This document shows positions 26,984 through 36,980 of a DNA stretch of 64,000 nt, piece by piece. This DNA comes from Aquimarina spinulae. Lineage in GTDB: Bacteria; Bacteroidota; Bacteroidia; Flavobacteriales; Flavobacteriaceae. The position numbers and the translations under genes are program-made. The notes under the pieces are model-generated. The model ran no database searches and had not been told where the DNA came from. It saw only the letters and a list, made by a program, of their open reading frames with translations. Within the stretch, counting starts at the first letter, position 1; each line of letters starts with the position of its first letter. Where the stretch lies: positions 3,953,890 through 4,017,889 of the forward strand of contig NZ_CALSBP010000002.1 of the NCBI RefSeq assembly GCF_943373825.1. The letters run 5' to 3'.

Positions 26984-27361
26984 TTATAAATTAGGAATAA
27001 CAAGTTCCTGATCTGGGTGAATAACGTCAGGGTTTTTAAGAATATTTGTATTTGCTTCAAAAATAGCCTTGTATTTCATTGCATCACCATAATAGTGCTT
27101 TGCAATTTTGCTTAATGATTCACCACTTTTTACTGTATGTCTATGATATATAGACGTATCAGCAACTTTAATATCCGCCATAATATCAGAAGGAGAATTA
27201 CCTCCTATTTCTTTTATTTTATCCCAAAGTTGGTTTTTTTCATACTGCGTTTTTGCAGTACCTTTTATCTTAAGAGTTCCATTTTCTTCAGATACATTAC
27301 CATCCTGGATATTTAATTCTTGTCCTAAATCCAGAACACTTTGATATTTTGACTTCACCAT
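26984..27361 (-). CDS. LysM-domain protein (Kbp/YgaU-like)
   Basis: 125 residues. The N-terminal half resembles a BON-like domain (TLKIKGTAKTQYEKNQLWDKI) and the C-terminal half is a LysM domain (HTVKSGESLSKIAKHYYGDA ... IHPDQELVIP). This BON-LysM order and size match E. coli YgaU/Kbp, a soluble potassium-binding protein that responds to osmotic conditions. No signal peptide is present, consistent with a cytoplasmic place. A -7 element TATATTTG lies at 27398-27405 on the minus strand. Confidence 0.85.
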   Translation of the reverse strand: MVKSKYQSVLDLGQELNIQDGNVSEENGTLKIKGTAKTQYEKNQLWDKIKEIGGNSPSDIMADIKVADTSIYHRHTVKSGESLSKIAKHYYGDAMKYKAIFEANTNILKNPDVIHPDQELVIPNL

Positions 27362-27511
27362 AACTAAGTTGATTTTAAATTATTAATTAGCTTTACCCAA
27401 ATATAACAAATAATAGAATGGTGTTCACATAATTTTAGGATTAAAAATTGATCAATTATCGTTGAAATACATGATTTATCTATATCCGGACACTTTTTAA
27501 TACTATATTCA

Positions 27512-28300
27512 ATGTTCCGTAAACGTTATTATTATATCATTCAGTTGCAATACCTTGGTTTTAGATATCATGGTTGGCAGAAACAGCCTACAGTAAATAC
27601 TCTTCAGCGAATGGTAGAGCGAACAATTGCTTATGTTCTGGAACATAAAGATTTTAAAGTCCTGGCAACAGGAAGAACAGATGCTAAGGTATCGGCTAAT
27701 GAAACTTATATTGAGTTGTTTGTAGACCATCAACCTTTGGATATTGAAGTATTTTATCCTTTATTGAATCAAAACCTTCCTCAGGATATTAGGGCCTTGG
27801 GTATTGAAGAAACTAATGAGCAGTTTAATATTATTCAATCTCCGAAGAGTAAAGAATATTTGTATTTATTCTCCTTTGGGGAGAAATTTCATCCATTTTG
27901 CGCTCCGTTTATGTACAATATTGCAGAAGAACTTGATATAGATTTAATGCAAGAAGCCGCTTCGCTATTTGTAGGAAAACATAATTTTAGATCGTATTGC
28001 CACAGGCCAACAAAAAATACAATTTTAGAAGGTGAAGTAACACATTGTGAAATTAAAAAAAATGAAGCGTATACTGCTAGTTTTTTTCCAAAAGAAAGTT
28101 ATCTTTTACGAGTAAAAGGCGAAGGGTTTAAAAGAAACCAAATTCGCTTAATGATGGGGGTATTATTGGATTTAGGAAAAGGAAAAATAAATCTTGATTT
28201 CATTAGGCAAACCCTGGATCCTGAATCAGAAGAAATTGTATTAGAACATATAGTGCCTGGTTCTGGATTAATATTAAACTCTGTTGAATTTAAAACATAA
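27512..28300 (+). CDS. tRNA pseudouridine synthase TruA-like protein
   Basis: 262 residues. The TruA plan is clear: YLGFRYHGWQKQP at the start, then TGRTDAKVSANETYIEL with the catalytic Asp, FRSYCHRPTKNT, and FKRNQIRLMMGVLLDLGKGK. TruA makes pseudouridine at tRNA positions 38-40. The catalytic loop is unusual: GRTDAKVSA instead of the near-invariant GRTDAGVHA. It may be a divergent second TruA copy rather than the housekeeping enzyme. It is followed by two genes at three-base spacing, so all three form an operon. Confidence 0.85.
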   Translation: MFRKRYYYIIQLQYLGFRYHGWQKQPTVNTLQRMVERTIAYVLEHKDFKVLATGRTDAKVSANETYIELFVDHQPLDIEVFYPLLNQNLPQDIRALGIEETNEQFNIIQSPKSKEYLYLFSFGEKFHPFCAPFMYNIAEELDIDLMQEAASLFVGKHNFRSYCHRPTKNTILEGEVTHCEIKKNEAYTASFFPKESYLLRVKGEGFKRNQIRLMMGVLLDLGKGKINLDFIRQTLDPESEEIVLEHIVPGSGLILNSVEFKT

Positions 28301-28303
28301 ATT

Positions 28304-28951
28304 ATGAAAGTTTTATCTACTAATATCGCAACGCCACGTAGTATACTTTGGAAAGGAAGAGAAGAAAAAACGGGAATCTATAAACTTCCGGTAGAAGACC
28401 CTATATATTTAGAGAAAGAAGATGTTCGAAATGATCATGTTATAGATAGGAAATATCATGGTGGGGTTGATAAAGCTTGTTATTTATATTCGGCTGATCA
28501 TTATCCCTATTGGAAAACAAAATATCCTGATTTAGAATGGAATTACGGAATGTTTGGTGAGAATATTACGGTAGAAGGGTTTGATGAAAAAAATATAAAA
28601 ATTGGAGCTGTTTATCAACTAGGAAGTGCTACAATACAGATTTCACGTCCCAGACAACCTTGTTACAAACTAGGTATTCGTTTTGGTAATCAAGCGGTGT
28701 TAAAGCAAATGATAGATTCACTGCTTTCTGGAGTTTATGTAAGAGTTATCCACCCGGGATCTGTTGTTGCTGGTGATGAATTACAGCTAACAAAGGAAAA
28801 TGATGATGGAATATCTATTGCCGAATTAAATACATTATTATTTCATTATGATGAAAACACACACTTAGAACTTGCTAAAAAAGCACTTAGTGATACTTTG
28901 GTTTCTGATAGTGATAAAAAATATTTTAGAAAAAAAATAAAAGCGTATTAG
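28304..28951 (+). CDS. MOSC domain protein (YiiM-like)
   Basis: 215 residues with the MOSC core: VIDRKYHGGVDKACYLYSAD, NYGMFGENITVEGF, and ISRPRQPCYKLGIRFG with the conserved Cys that can carry a sulfur or the molybdenum cofactor sulfide. The plan fits YiiM-type stand-alone MOSC proteins, which reduce N-hydroxylated compounds with the molybdenum cofactor. It sits between TruA and an aldose epimerase gene with three-base gaps; the functional link is not clear. Confidence 0.88.
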   Translation: MKVLSTNIATPRSILWKGREEKTGIYKLPVEDPIYLEKEDVRNDHVIDRKYHGGVDKACYLYSADHYPYWKTKYPDLEWNYGMFGENITVEGFDEKNIKIGAVYQLGSATIQISRPRQPCYKLGIRFGNQAVLKQMIDSLLSGVYVRVIHPGSVVAGDELQLTKENDDGISIAELNTLLFHYDENTHLELAKKALSDTLVSDSDKKYFRKKIKAY

Positions 28952-28954
28952 CAT

Positions 28955-29755
28955 ATGCCAGATAAGACAAAATTGTATAGTCCTGATAAAAAAACTATAG
29001 TTACTATTGATAAAGGTGAATTAATAAGTTACTTGATAGATGATATAGAAGTAATGCATCAAAAAGGAGATTTAGGATGGGGAAATACAGAAATCGAAAT
29101 GTTTCCTACGATTGGCTCGACTAAAGAGAATCAATTTTCGGTACAAACTCCAAAAGGAGATGCAAAACTAGATCAGCACGGGATTTTAAGAGTTATGGAT
29201 TATCTTCCTATAGTAATTGAGAAAAGTAGTGCTTGTTTTCATAAAAAATACATAGCGAATACCCAGTTGCCTAATCATAAATTTCCTAATAAATCTTCGC
29301 AACAATGGCTTAATTGGCCATATGATTTTGAGTTTATTAAAACTTTTGAATTATCGAATGAAGCTTTAAAAATTGTCTTTGAGATAAAATCAGAAAAAAA
29401 TATGCCATTGATGTTAGGGTTTCATCCTGCATTTAAAATTTATAATGAGAATATCATATTGAAAACTGCAGATCAACATATTTCTTTAGATACTATTTTA
29501 AAAGCAGGAGCATCTGCTTTTTTATTAGAAGATTGTAAAGAAATAGCTGTCACCAATAATGGTAGTCTTGCTGTTAATGTAAAAACAAATGGTTTTAGAC
29601 ATATCATGCTATGGAGTGAAGTAACAAATATGGTTTGTATAGAACCTATTACTTTTTATCCTGCGAGCGTTCCTGTACATAAACTACATACAGGGTTTGA
29701 TTATAGTTCGGGGTATGAAAAATATGAAGTTATCATTTCAGCATCGGCCTCTTGA
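28955..29755 (+). CDS. Aldose 1-epimerase family protein (LacX-like)
   Basis: 266 residues. The galactose-mutarotase fold is shown by QHGILRVMDY, the conserved His in LMLGFHPAFKIY and the catalytic-type Glu in VCIEPITFYPAS. Relatives of the LacX branch act on sugars or hexose-6-phosphates of unknown identity. No signal peptide. Last gene of the truA-MOSC operon. Confidence 0.82.
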   Translation: MPDKTKLYSPDKKTIVTIDKGELISYLIDDIEVMHQKGDLGWGNTEIEMFPTIGSTKENQFSVQTPKGDAKLDQHGILRVMDYLPIVIEKSSACFHKKYIANTQLPNHKFPNKSSQQWLNWPYDFEFIKTFELSNEALKIVFEIKSEKNMPLMLGFHPAFKIYNENIILKTADQHISLDTILKAGASAFLLEDCKEIAVTNNGSLAVNVKTNGFRHIMLWSEVTNMVCIEPITFYPASVPVHKLHTGFDYSSGYEKYEVIISASAS

Positions 29756-29895
29756 AAATTCGAAAAATTGAAAATATAATTATTAGAGAAGGTTCGGTTT
29801 ATTTATAGATACATGAAAATCAGGTGCAGTTTCTTGATTAATTAATTTTACATCTTTAGATAAGACACCTATTTGCTATCTGTAGTATCGTAGTA

Positions 29896-31227
29896 TTATT
29901 CTACTGGCTTATATTTATTACCTTTTAAATCAACAAAATATGTTAGATCATTTTCTTCTATCGAATAATAAATAGTGGCATATTCTCTATCTGAATGAGA
30001 ATATCCATATTTAAACTTGTTTAACTCCGCTTTACTGGTATAGGTAATATTTTCTATTATTTCTATTTGAGGTTTTACTACCCATTCCATTTTATAACAA
30101 TCAAATATTGCAAATACTTCGTCTTTTCTCATTATCGATAATCCAAAAGTAGTAATAGGACTTGGACTTGAAAGAATTTCATCTTTAAATTTTATTTTGC
30201 CATTAAAATTTTTTAAACTCCATAGGTCATAATCGTTCTGAACAAAAAACCAAACATTTTTTTCGTCATTTGCATCTTTATTAAGCAGTATTTTTTTTTG
30301 AGTAAAATCAAACCCTTTAACCCTTTTACCTGAGGTTGTTATGATTCCATATTGTCCGTTTGTTTTAAGTATTGCAATTGCATAGTATTTGTCACCTTTT
30401 TTAAAAGGTTTTACTTCTTTATATATATCTGAATATTCGGATAAGGAACCTTCTTCATCAACTTTAAACCCTTTATAGCCTTTGTTGTGTGAAGAAATAA
30501 TTTTTGCACGACATATCTTTTCGAAAGGAATGTCAACAATTTCTTGATGTTCAAAAAAGCTAATATCTCCATGTCTATTTATATCAAAACCTACTTCTCC
30601 TTTGTAATGTCCTGTCATGTTGGGATGAAAAAACTCTAAATTTCCATATTTAGCAGGTATTACAATATTATTGGTTTTACGATCAATATATCCCCAATAA
30701 TCTTCAATTCTAAAAGGAATTAAATCTGTTAATTCATAAGATTTAAAATTAGAAAAATCCTTTATGACTTCATTCTTCTTTTCTTCAAACTTTTCTTTTT
30801 TCAAATTTTTTATTTCCTTGGTAATATGAAACTCTAAATTTCTTACCATTTGCATTTTGGCAGCATCCAGTTGTTCCGATATCATTAATGTTTTTTCTGT
30901 AATTGCCTTCCCGGCTTCAGAACTGTAAAAAGTTATATAGTTGTCTATATCAGATTCTGTATAGGTTTTAGAATATATTGGTATAATGATTGACTTAAAT
31001 TTAGTGAGAAGTTTTTCCGTAATTTTTTTTTTAACCAATTCTTCATTATTGCCAAAAACTTCATAATAATATTGCACTTCTTGTTCAATTATTTTAGTTA
31101 TTGTTTTTTCCATTTGGCCAATAGTTCCGTTTAATTTCAAAAACTTTTCTATTTTTTTATTAATATTTTGAGCATTAACTTGAAATGCGAAAAATGTAAA
31201 TAATAATAGTAATATTTTCTGTATCAT
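29896..31227 (-). CDS. Secreted DUF2059 and WG-repeat-like protein
   Basis: 443 residues with a signal peptide (LLLLFTFFAFQVNAQ). Residues about 60-130 resemble DUF2059 (KTYTESDIDNYITFYSSEAG). The rest is beta-rich with WG-repeat-like pieces (YWGYIDRKTNNIVIPAKYG, NGQYGIITTSGKRV). WG repeats often bind proteins at the cell surface. The specific job is unknown. No co-directional neighbour is close enough to require an operon, though the zinc-ribbon gene lies 118 bases upstream. Confidence 0.75.
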   Translation of the reverse strand: MIQKILLLLFTFFAFQVNAQNINKKIEKFLKLNGTIGQMEKTITKIIEQEVQYYYEVFGNNEELVKKKITEKLLTKFKSIIIPIYSKTYTESDIDNYITFYSSEAGKAITEKTLMISEQLDAAKMQMVRNLEFHITKEIKNLKKEKFEEKKNEVIKDFSNFKSYELTDLIPFRIEDYWGYIDRKTNNIVIPAKYGNLEFFHPNMTGHYKGEVGFDINRHGDISFFEHQEIVDIPFEKICRAKIISSHNKGYKGFKVDEEGSLSEYSDIYKEVKPFKKGDKYYAIAILKTNGQYGIITTSGKRVKGFDFTQKKILLNKDANDEKNVWFFVQNDYDLWSLKNFNGKIKFKDEILSSPSPITTFGLSIMRKDEVFAIFDCYKMEWVVKPQIEIIENITYTSKAELNKFKYGYSHSDREYATIYYSIEENDLTYFVDLKGNKYKPVE

Positions 31228-31344
31228 AAGGTTTATTAGTGTATGTGATAAAATTTTGAATTAAAAATCGTTTTACTCATCTGATTTTTCTATTATACAA
31301 AGGATATTGTTATTTTTTTTAAACCACCTGGTATTCCATGAAAT

Positions 31345-32220
31345 TTACTCATTACTATTTCGTTTTATCAATTCATTAGAAATTGTAGTACTGTCTATAG
31401 TTTTATTACTAATGCTATCTAATAGAGTAGGAGAATCATAAAAATCTAATAATTTAGATTGATCTGCAATACGACCACCAAGGCCTTCATAAAATGGTGT
31501 TTTTACAAGAACTGTATTATATTTACCTTCAATACCAATGTAATAATGATTAACTTTATTGAGGTCAATATCTTCAAGGCAATATTCTACTAATGTAATT
31601 AGTTGTTTTCTTGACTTTACTTTTATTTTTTTTAGATCTCTTATTTCTAGTAAAACTAAAAGCTTATCCATATTTTGTTTAGTAAAGTATTTAATTTTAT
31701 CAGTATTGATTCCTTTATTTAAATAATGGGTAGCGCAATTTTTAAGAAGTAAAGATGTAGAGTCTAATTCGGATGCTTTATTTTCGATAAGTGTATTCAT
31801 ATCTCTTTGCAAAAGTATTTTTCGAGGATCCGTATCTTCGGGTTTTGGTGCAACGTTATTATTAGAATGAAACATTATCGTAAACACAATAAACAAAATA
31901 AAAACTAAAATTAGCAGAACTGGCACCAAGCAACCTATAGCATGCCAAATAGGTGTTTTCACAGGGTTTAATTGATTTTCTTTAAATAATGAGGTTTTCA
32001 TTTCTGAAGAAAATTCTCTTTCTGAATATTTCTTTTTACAATGAGAACATTTTGCAGTAGATGTTTTTGATATAGGAAAAACAGGAACCCAAAAAATATG
32101 GAAGTATTTTCCAAAAATAGTTACCGTAAAAGAGTTTTCTGTTTGACAATAGGGACATTTAGTATTGTTTAATTTTTTACTCTTTAGTATAGAGGAATTT
32201 AATCCATAAAAAAAAAGCAT
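31345..32220 (-). CDS. Zinc-ribbon membrane protein of unknown function
   Basis: 291 residues. The N terminus has two CxxC pairs (TKCPYCQTEN and AKCSHCKKKY), a zinc ribbon of the YgzC/zinc-ribbon_15 type that includes the motif HIFWVPVFPISK. One membrane helix follows (LVPVLLILVFILFIVFTIMF, about residues 95-114). The C-terminal 170 residues are helical and unknown. Probably a membrane-anchored cytoplasmic zinc ribbon with an extracytoplasmic domain. Confidence 0.75.
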   Translation of the reverse strand: MLFFYGLNSSILKSKKLNNTKCPYCQTENSFTVTIFGKYFHIFWVPVFPISKTSTAKCSHCKKKYSEREFSSEMKTSLFKENQLNPVKTPIWHAIGCLVPVLLILVFILFIVFTIMFHSNNNVAPKPEDTDPRKILLQRDMNTLIENKASELDSTSLLLKNCATHYLNKGINTDKIKYFTKQNMDKLLVLLEIRDLKKIKVKSRKQLITLVEYCLEDIDLNKVNHYYIGIEGKYNTVLVKTPFYEGLGGRIADQSKLLDFYDSPTLLDSISNKTIDSTTISNELIKRNSNE

Positions 32221-32456
32221 GAGAATAAGTTTTTTGTTTTAAATCCTTTTGAAAATTTAAAAGTTTCGTTAAGGTATTGATTGTATACATTATGGCAAAT
32301 TTAGATGTGTAGGTTTACATATTTATACCTGAAAACAGTGATTTAGAGTATACAGAAGAATATAATAAATTGTTGTTATTAACTAATCTATTTAGGAATC
32401 ATAGGATAGAATGTTTTGAAATTAATTTAGAAACTTTTTCTTTTATACAATAGAGT

Positions 32457-33579
32457 TTATGTATCTAAGGTATCTATAACTGTTAATGCTATTTTAATAG
32501 TATTATAATCAAGTACTTGTTCAAAATGATCAAAATAAGCTTTTAATGTATCTGGGGCATTTAGCTCTTTTTTTGCTTGCTTTACAGAAGAAATATCTTC
32601 TTTACTTATGAATTGGTTTAGGTTTATATCTTCACCGTCTTCATATAACTTCATAATATGCGAGAAGATGGTAGATTGTGCCAGTCGACGTTGTAGCGCT
32701 ATTTCTTCTATAGAAAGTCCATGCTGGTACAAGGCTAAAGTTTCTAAATACGTATTTCCTTTTTTGTTTTTTCTGCAGAAAAGTCAATAATAGCTTTAAT
32801 AAATTGATATCCGTAGTTTTGCATTTTTTGTCGTCCACCCCATTAATTTGCATGAATTCTTCATCACTCATTTGATGAAACTTCTCCATTTCTTTTAGGG
32901 TTGCATCACTAAAAATCTGATAAGCAGGTGCTAATTCTAATCGCAGTTGACGTAATTTCTCAAATAGATTAGGCGCTACTCCTTGATCCACTTGCTTTAC
33001 AGCAGCAGCTTGTTTTGCTTTTTCAAACTCCTGTAAATGAGCAAAACTCACTTTTTCTCCTTCAAATAATACTTTTTGAGAAAGCGAAGTAAGTTTTAGT
33101 TTGTTGTTTTGATGAAAAGCAATCTCCAAATATCCTTGATTTATTAATTGTATAATGTATTGTTGCCAATCTCTCCATGCCATATCACTACCAATACCAT
33201 ATATTTTTACGTTTTGATATTCTTTATCATATACAGCAGCATTTTGTGCCCCTCGTAATATATCAATCACAGTGCCAATAGGTTCTTGTTCTTTGATTCG
33301 GTTTACTTGTAGATAATGCTTTTTGAGCAATAATAGTCCCATCGATAAAAGTTGGAGGGTTCTTATATACATCACAATTCTCACAATCTTCTTCGATTAA
33401 TTCTCCGAGTTTCATGCGATCCAGTTTAGCTAATTGTACTTCTTGATTACCAGGCATGTTAGCAAACTTTTGTAATTATACTACATCTGCATAGCTATGA
33501 AAGAGTAGAGTAGAAGATGGTAAACTATCCCGACTGGCACGTCCGATTTCTTGATAATACCCTTCAATATTTTTTTGCA
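32457..33579 (-). pseudogene. Decayed duplicate of the 3' half of recQ
   Basis: Translated pieces match residues about 310-700 of the intact RecQ encoded at 34753-36882, in the same order: the zinc region, RQC domain (GYLEIAFHQNNKLKLTSL), HRDC (YQIFSDATLKEMEKF) and C-terminal HTH (GLSIEEIALQRRLAQ). Lesions: CAA to TAA stop at 33476-33478, loss of about 17 codons including the first zinc Cys, a zinc Cys to Tyr change (CDVYKN), a frameshift near 33300, loss of five codons (KEAGI), and another frameshift near 32830. Homology ends abruptly near 33579, with no helicase core. It cannot make a helicase. Confidence 0.9.
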
Positions 33580-33747
33580 CAGTAAAACACAATTAATTCA
33601 TAAAATTTTAGTTACTATAGAGTTGATTCTTAAAAAATTAAGTTTTTATTAACGCCCCAAAATTTTATAATAGAGATCGCTCTATAATTGTTAATATTTT
33701 AGTTTAACTATTTCAAGAGTCTTAATTATGATACATTACAGCGCTTC

Positions 33748-33755
33748 TATTTTTG
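33748..33755 (+). promoter_or_regulatory. -7 element for the lipoprotein gene
   Basis: TATTTTTG matches TAnnTTTG, about 50 bases upstream of the TTG start. An inverted repeat ATAGAG-ATCG-CTCTAT lies at 33670-33685, further upstream. Confidence 0.35.
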
Positions 33756-33805
33756 TAATGATTATATGGTAGGCTATAAAAAGTAATAACACAAACTCAG
33801 TACTT

Positions 33806-34750
33806 TTGAAAAGGGGCTTATACATACTAATTTTAGTTTATACTATTTTCCTATCCTGTAGTAATGATGATAAACTTTTAGACGATAAATATGTTCGTGG
33901 TGTTCGACTAACGAATAATTATGCAGAAAAAACAAATGATGATACCTTTTTAAGATATATACTTAATGATGATTATATAATTACAGGGGTACATAAAGTT
34001 AAAATAAAACCAAGTGTCTTAAAAAAAGAAGATTCTATAACGGTAAAGAAAGAAAAATCTCCTAGAAAAAAACAAAAGGAAAAAAATAAAAAAATAAAGA
34101 AGAACGTAAAGAAAGAAATAGATAGTGATTCTATCGAAATTAAATATAGAAGATATCATTTTATTGGACTACCAGAAGAAGTCACCAATCAAATAGTAAC
34201 GCTACCCAAAAGAGAAGGCTTTGACAGGTTGATACAACAACAAGAAGCAACATTAGAAATATTAGAAGAAAAGTTAATAAGCAGAGAAGATATTGGTGGT
34301 AAAGTGTATAAGGATATAGCGATTGATTACCTTGCACAAATTGACAATCATTTAAAATTTGTAGAATTTTATAATGAAAGATTGTACGATGCATATTTAA
34401 AATTGGTAATAGAAGCAAAACAACTTGATCATTCGATAGAAGAAGAATACAATGCTGTATATGGGAGAATCAATAGCAGTACCGTTAAAGATTCTGTAGA
34501 TGTAGAAAAACTGGTAGTTTTAGAAAAAAAATATACATCCCATAAAGAACTATTACAGACGCTCTTGGATTGGAATTTGAAGTTAGAAGATTTTCAAAAC
34601 TCTACTGATGATTTTAAGATATTAAAAGATCGTAATATTGCAGAGACATTCGAGATGTACAAAAATAAAACTTCGCAAAAAGAAGTAATTCATTATTTAG
34701 AGATACGATTAGCAGATTTATTTCATAATACTATACGATCTGCAGAATAA
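33806..34750 (+). CDS. Lysine-rich, coiled-coil lipoprotein of unknown function
   Basis: 314 residues beginning with TTG at 33806; no ATG is available before the lipobox FLSC (Cys about 18). After it comes a very basic stretch (residues about 80-105, many Lys), then helical, heptad-like sequence (QQEATLEILEEKLISREDI and beyond). I recognise no family. It lies between the recQ pseudogene and intact recQ, on the opposite strand, so it was either present before the duplication or arrived with it. Two bases separate its stop from the recQ stop. Confidence 0.7.
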   Translation: MKRGLYILILVYTIFLSCSNDDKLLDDKYVRGVRLTNNYAEKTNDDTFLRYILNDDYIITGVHKVKIKPSVLKKEDSITVKKEKSPRKKQKEKNKKIKKNVKKEIDSDSIEIKYRRYHFIGLPEEVTNQIVTLPKREGFDRLIQQQEATLEILEEKLISREDIGGKVYKDIAIDYLAQIDNHLKFVEFYNERLYDAYLKLVIEAKQLDHSIEEEYNAVYGRINSSTVKDSVDVEKLVVLEKKYTSHKELLQTLLDWNLKLEDFQNSTDDFKILKDRNIAETFEMYKNKTSQKEVIHYLEIRLADLFHNTIRSAE

Positions 34751-34752
34751 CA

Positions 34753-36882
34753 TTAAGACTTTGAGCTTTCTTCTTCCAAAATTGTTAGTGCCAATTTAAT
34801 AGTATTGTACGCTATAGCCCCTTCAAAATGTTCAAAATATAGTTTTAAGGTTTCTGGATTGTCCAATTCTTTTTTTGCATTTTTTACGGCATTAATATCT
34901 TCTTTATTTACAAATTGTTTTAAATCAATACTCTCACCATTTTCATAGAGTTTCATTATATGTGAGAAGATAGTAGATTGTGCCAATTGACGTTGCAGTG
35001 CTATTTCTTCTATAGAAAGCCCTTGCTGATACAAGCTTAAAGTTTCTAAATGCGTATTTCCTTTTTTAGTACTTTTCTTTTTTTTCTTTTTTGTTTTTTC
35101 GGCAGAAAAATCAATAATGGCTTTAATAAATTGGTATCCGTAGTTTTGCATCTTTTGTCGTCCAACCCCATTAATCTGCATAAATTCTTCATCACTCATT
35201 GGGCGAAACTTCTCCATTTCTTTAAGAGTTGCATCACTAAAAATCTGGTAGGCAGGAATACCAGCTTCTTTTGCTAATTCTAATCGCAGTTGGCGTAATT
35301 TCTCAAATAGGTTAGGTGCGGCTCCCTGATCTACCTGCTTTACAACAGCCGCTTGTTTTGCTTTTTCAAACTCTTTTAAATGTGCCAGACTTACTTTTTC
35401 TCCTTCAAATAGTACTTTTTTAGAAAGCGAAGTAAGTTTTAATTTGTTGTTTTGATGAAAAGCAATTTCCAGATATCCTTGATTGATTAATTGTATAATA
35501 TATTGTTGCCAATCTCTCCACGCTAAATCCTTACCAATACCATATGTTTTTATATTTTGATATTCTTTATCATATACAGCAGCATTTTGTGCACCTCGTA
35601 ATATATCAATCACGGTCCCGATAGGTTCTTGTTCTTTGATTCGGGTTACTGTAGATAATGCCTTTTGGGAAATAATAGTTCCATCTATAAAAGTTGGAGG
35701 ATTCTTACACACATCACAATTACCGCAATTTTCTTCGATTAATTCTCCGAAATAACTAAGTAGAATTTTACGTCGACAACTTAGCGAATCAGCATATTGT
35801 TTCATGCGATCCAATTTAGCTAATTGTACTTCTTGATTACCAGACATGTTAGCAAATTTTTGCAATTGTACTACATCTGCATAGCTATGAAAGAGTAGAG
35901 TAGAAGAAGGTAAACTATCTCGACCGGCACGTCCGATTTCCTGATAATACCCTTCGATATTTTTTGGTAAATTATAATGAATCACCCAGCGTACATTAGA
36001 TTTGTCTATACCCATACCAAAAGCGATGGTAGCACAAACAATTTGAACGGTATCATTAATAAAACCTTCCTGAACATGAGATCGCTTTTGATGATCTACC
36101 CCTGCATGATATGCTTCTGCATTAAATCCCTGGTTTTGCAGTTTTTCTGATAGCATTTCAGTGGTTTTTCTACTTAAGCAATAGATGATTCCGCTATCAT
36201 TAGGTTTATCTTTTAGAAAGTCAATGATTTGCTCAATTCTTTTGTTTCCTGGTCGTACTTCGAGGCTAAGATTTTTACGATCAAAAGAAGCAAGATGTTG
36301 TTTGGCATTCGAAATGTTTAACTGGTCACAAATATCTTGACGTGTCGCTTTATCTGCTGTAGCAGTTAGTGCAATAACCGGAGTTTTAGGAAATCTGTTT
36401 TTAAGATACCCCAGTTGTGTATATGCAGGTCTAAAATCATGACCCCAGGCAGAAATACAATGCGCTTCATCTATTGCAATTAAGCTAATTTCTATTTGTG
36501 AGAATATTACATCTAAAAAAGATAAACTCTCTGGAGCGATATATAATAACTTGATTTCTTTATCCGATAATTGTTGATAAATTTCCTGCTGCTCGGTTTC
36601 AGTTTGGCTACTATTGATAAAAGCTGCTTTAATACCGTTTGCCAATAAGCCATCTACCTGATCTTTCATTAAAGCAATTAAAGGAGAAATAACCAAAGTC
36701 ACCCCAGGTAATAATAGCGCTGGTAGCTGGTAACATATAGATTTACCACCTCCTGTAGGCATAATAACAAGGTTGTCATCTCCGGCAAAAACAGAGGTAA
36801 TGATATCTAGTTGTAATGGACGAAAGCTATCATACCCAAAATATTCTTTTAAGGTATGTGAAATGAGTTGTTGATCTGGCAT
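34753..36882 (-). CDS. recQ: ATP-dependent DNA helicase RecQ
   Basis: 709 residues. Helicase motif I MPTGGGKSICYQLP (Lys47), motif II IDEAH, motif III ALTATADK, motif VI YYQEIGRAGRD. The zinc module has four Cys in SCRRKIL ... NCGNCDVC. RQC, HRDC and a C-terminal HTH_40-like region follow (GLSIEEIALQRQLAQSTI). RecQ unwinds DNA 3' to 5' in recombination and fork repair. The whole 3' half is duplicated as a pseudogene 1.2 kb downstream on the same strand; this copy shows no lesions. Confidence 0.96.
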   Translation of the reverse strand: MPDQQLISHTLKEYFGYDSFRPLQLDIITSVFAGDDNLVIMPTGGGKSICYQLPALLLPGVTLVISPLIALMKDQVDGLLANGIKAAFINSSQTETEQQEIYQQLSDKEIKLLYIAPESLSFLDVIFSQIEISLIAIDEAHCISAWGHDFRPAYTQLGYLKNRFPKTPVIALTATADKATRQDICDQLNISNAKQHLASFDRKNLSLEVRPGNKRIEQIIDFLKDKPNDSGIIYCLSRKTTEMLSEKLQNQGFNAEAYHAGVDHQKRSHVQEGFINDTVQIVCATIAFGMGIDKSNVRWVIHYNLPKNIEGYYQEIGRAGRDSLPSSTLLFHSYADVVQLQKFANMSGNQEVQLAKLDRMKQYADSLSCRRKILLSYFGELIEENCGNCDVCKNPPTFIDGTIISQKALSTVTRIKEQEPIGTVIDILRGAQNAAVYDKEYQNIKTYGIGKDLAWRDWQQYIIQLINQGYLEIAFHQNNKLKLTSLSKKVLFEGEKVSLAHLKEFEKAKQAAVVKQVDQGAAPNLFEKLRQLRLELAKEAGIPAYQIFSDATLKEMEKFRPMSDEEFMQINGVGRQKMQNYGYQFIKAIIDFSAEKTKKKKKKSTKKGNTHLETLSLYQQGLSIEEIALQRQLAQSTIFSHIMKLYENGESIDLKQFVNKEDINAVKNAKKELDNPETLKLYFEHFEGAIAYNTIKLALTILEEESSKS

Positions 36883-36980
36883 AACTACAAAGAAAAGAAA
36901 ATAGCATGTGAAAATGAATTTGTTTTATTTGTAATTCTTGTGTTGGTTGCAATTATTTAATTATAAATAAAATAAAGCTT

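Noticed and set aside
32457..33457. Three minus-strand frames (32457-32732, 32641-33384, 33263-33457) as separate genes
   Set aside because: All match consecutive parts of the RecQ C-terminal half; they are pieces of one decayed copy.
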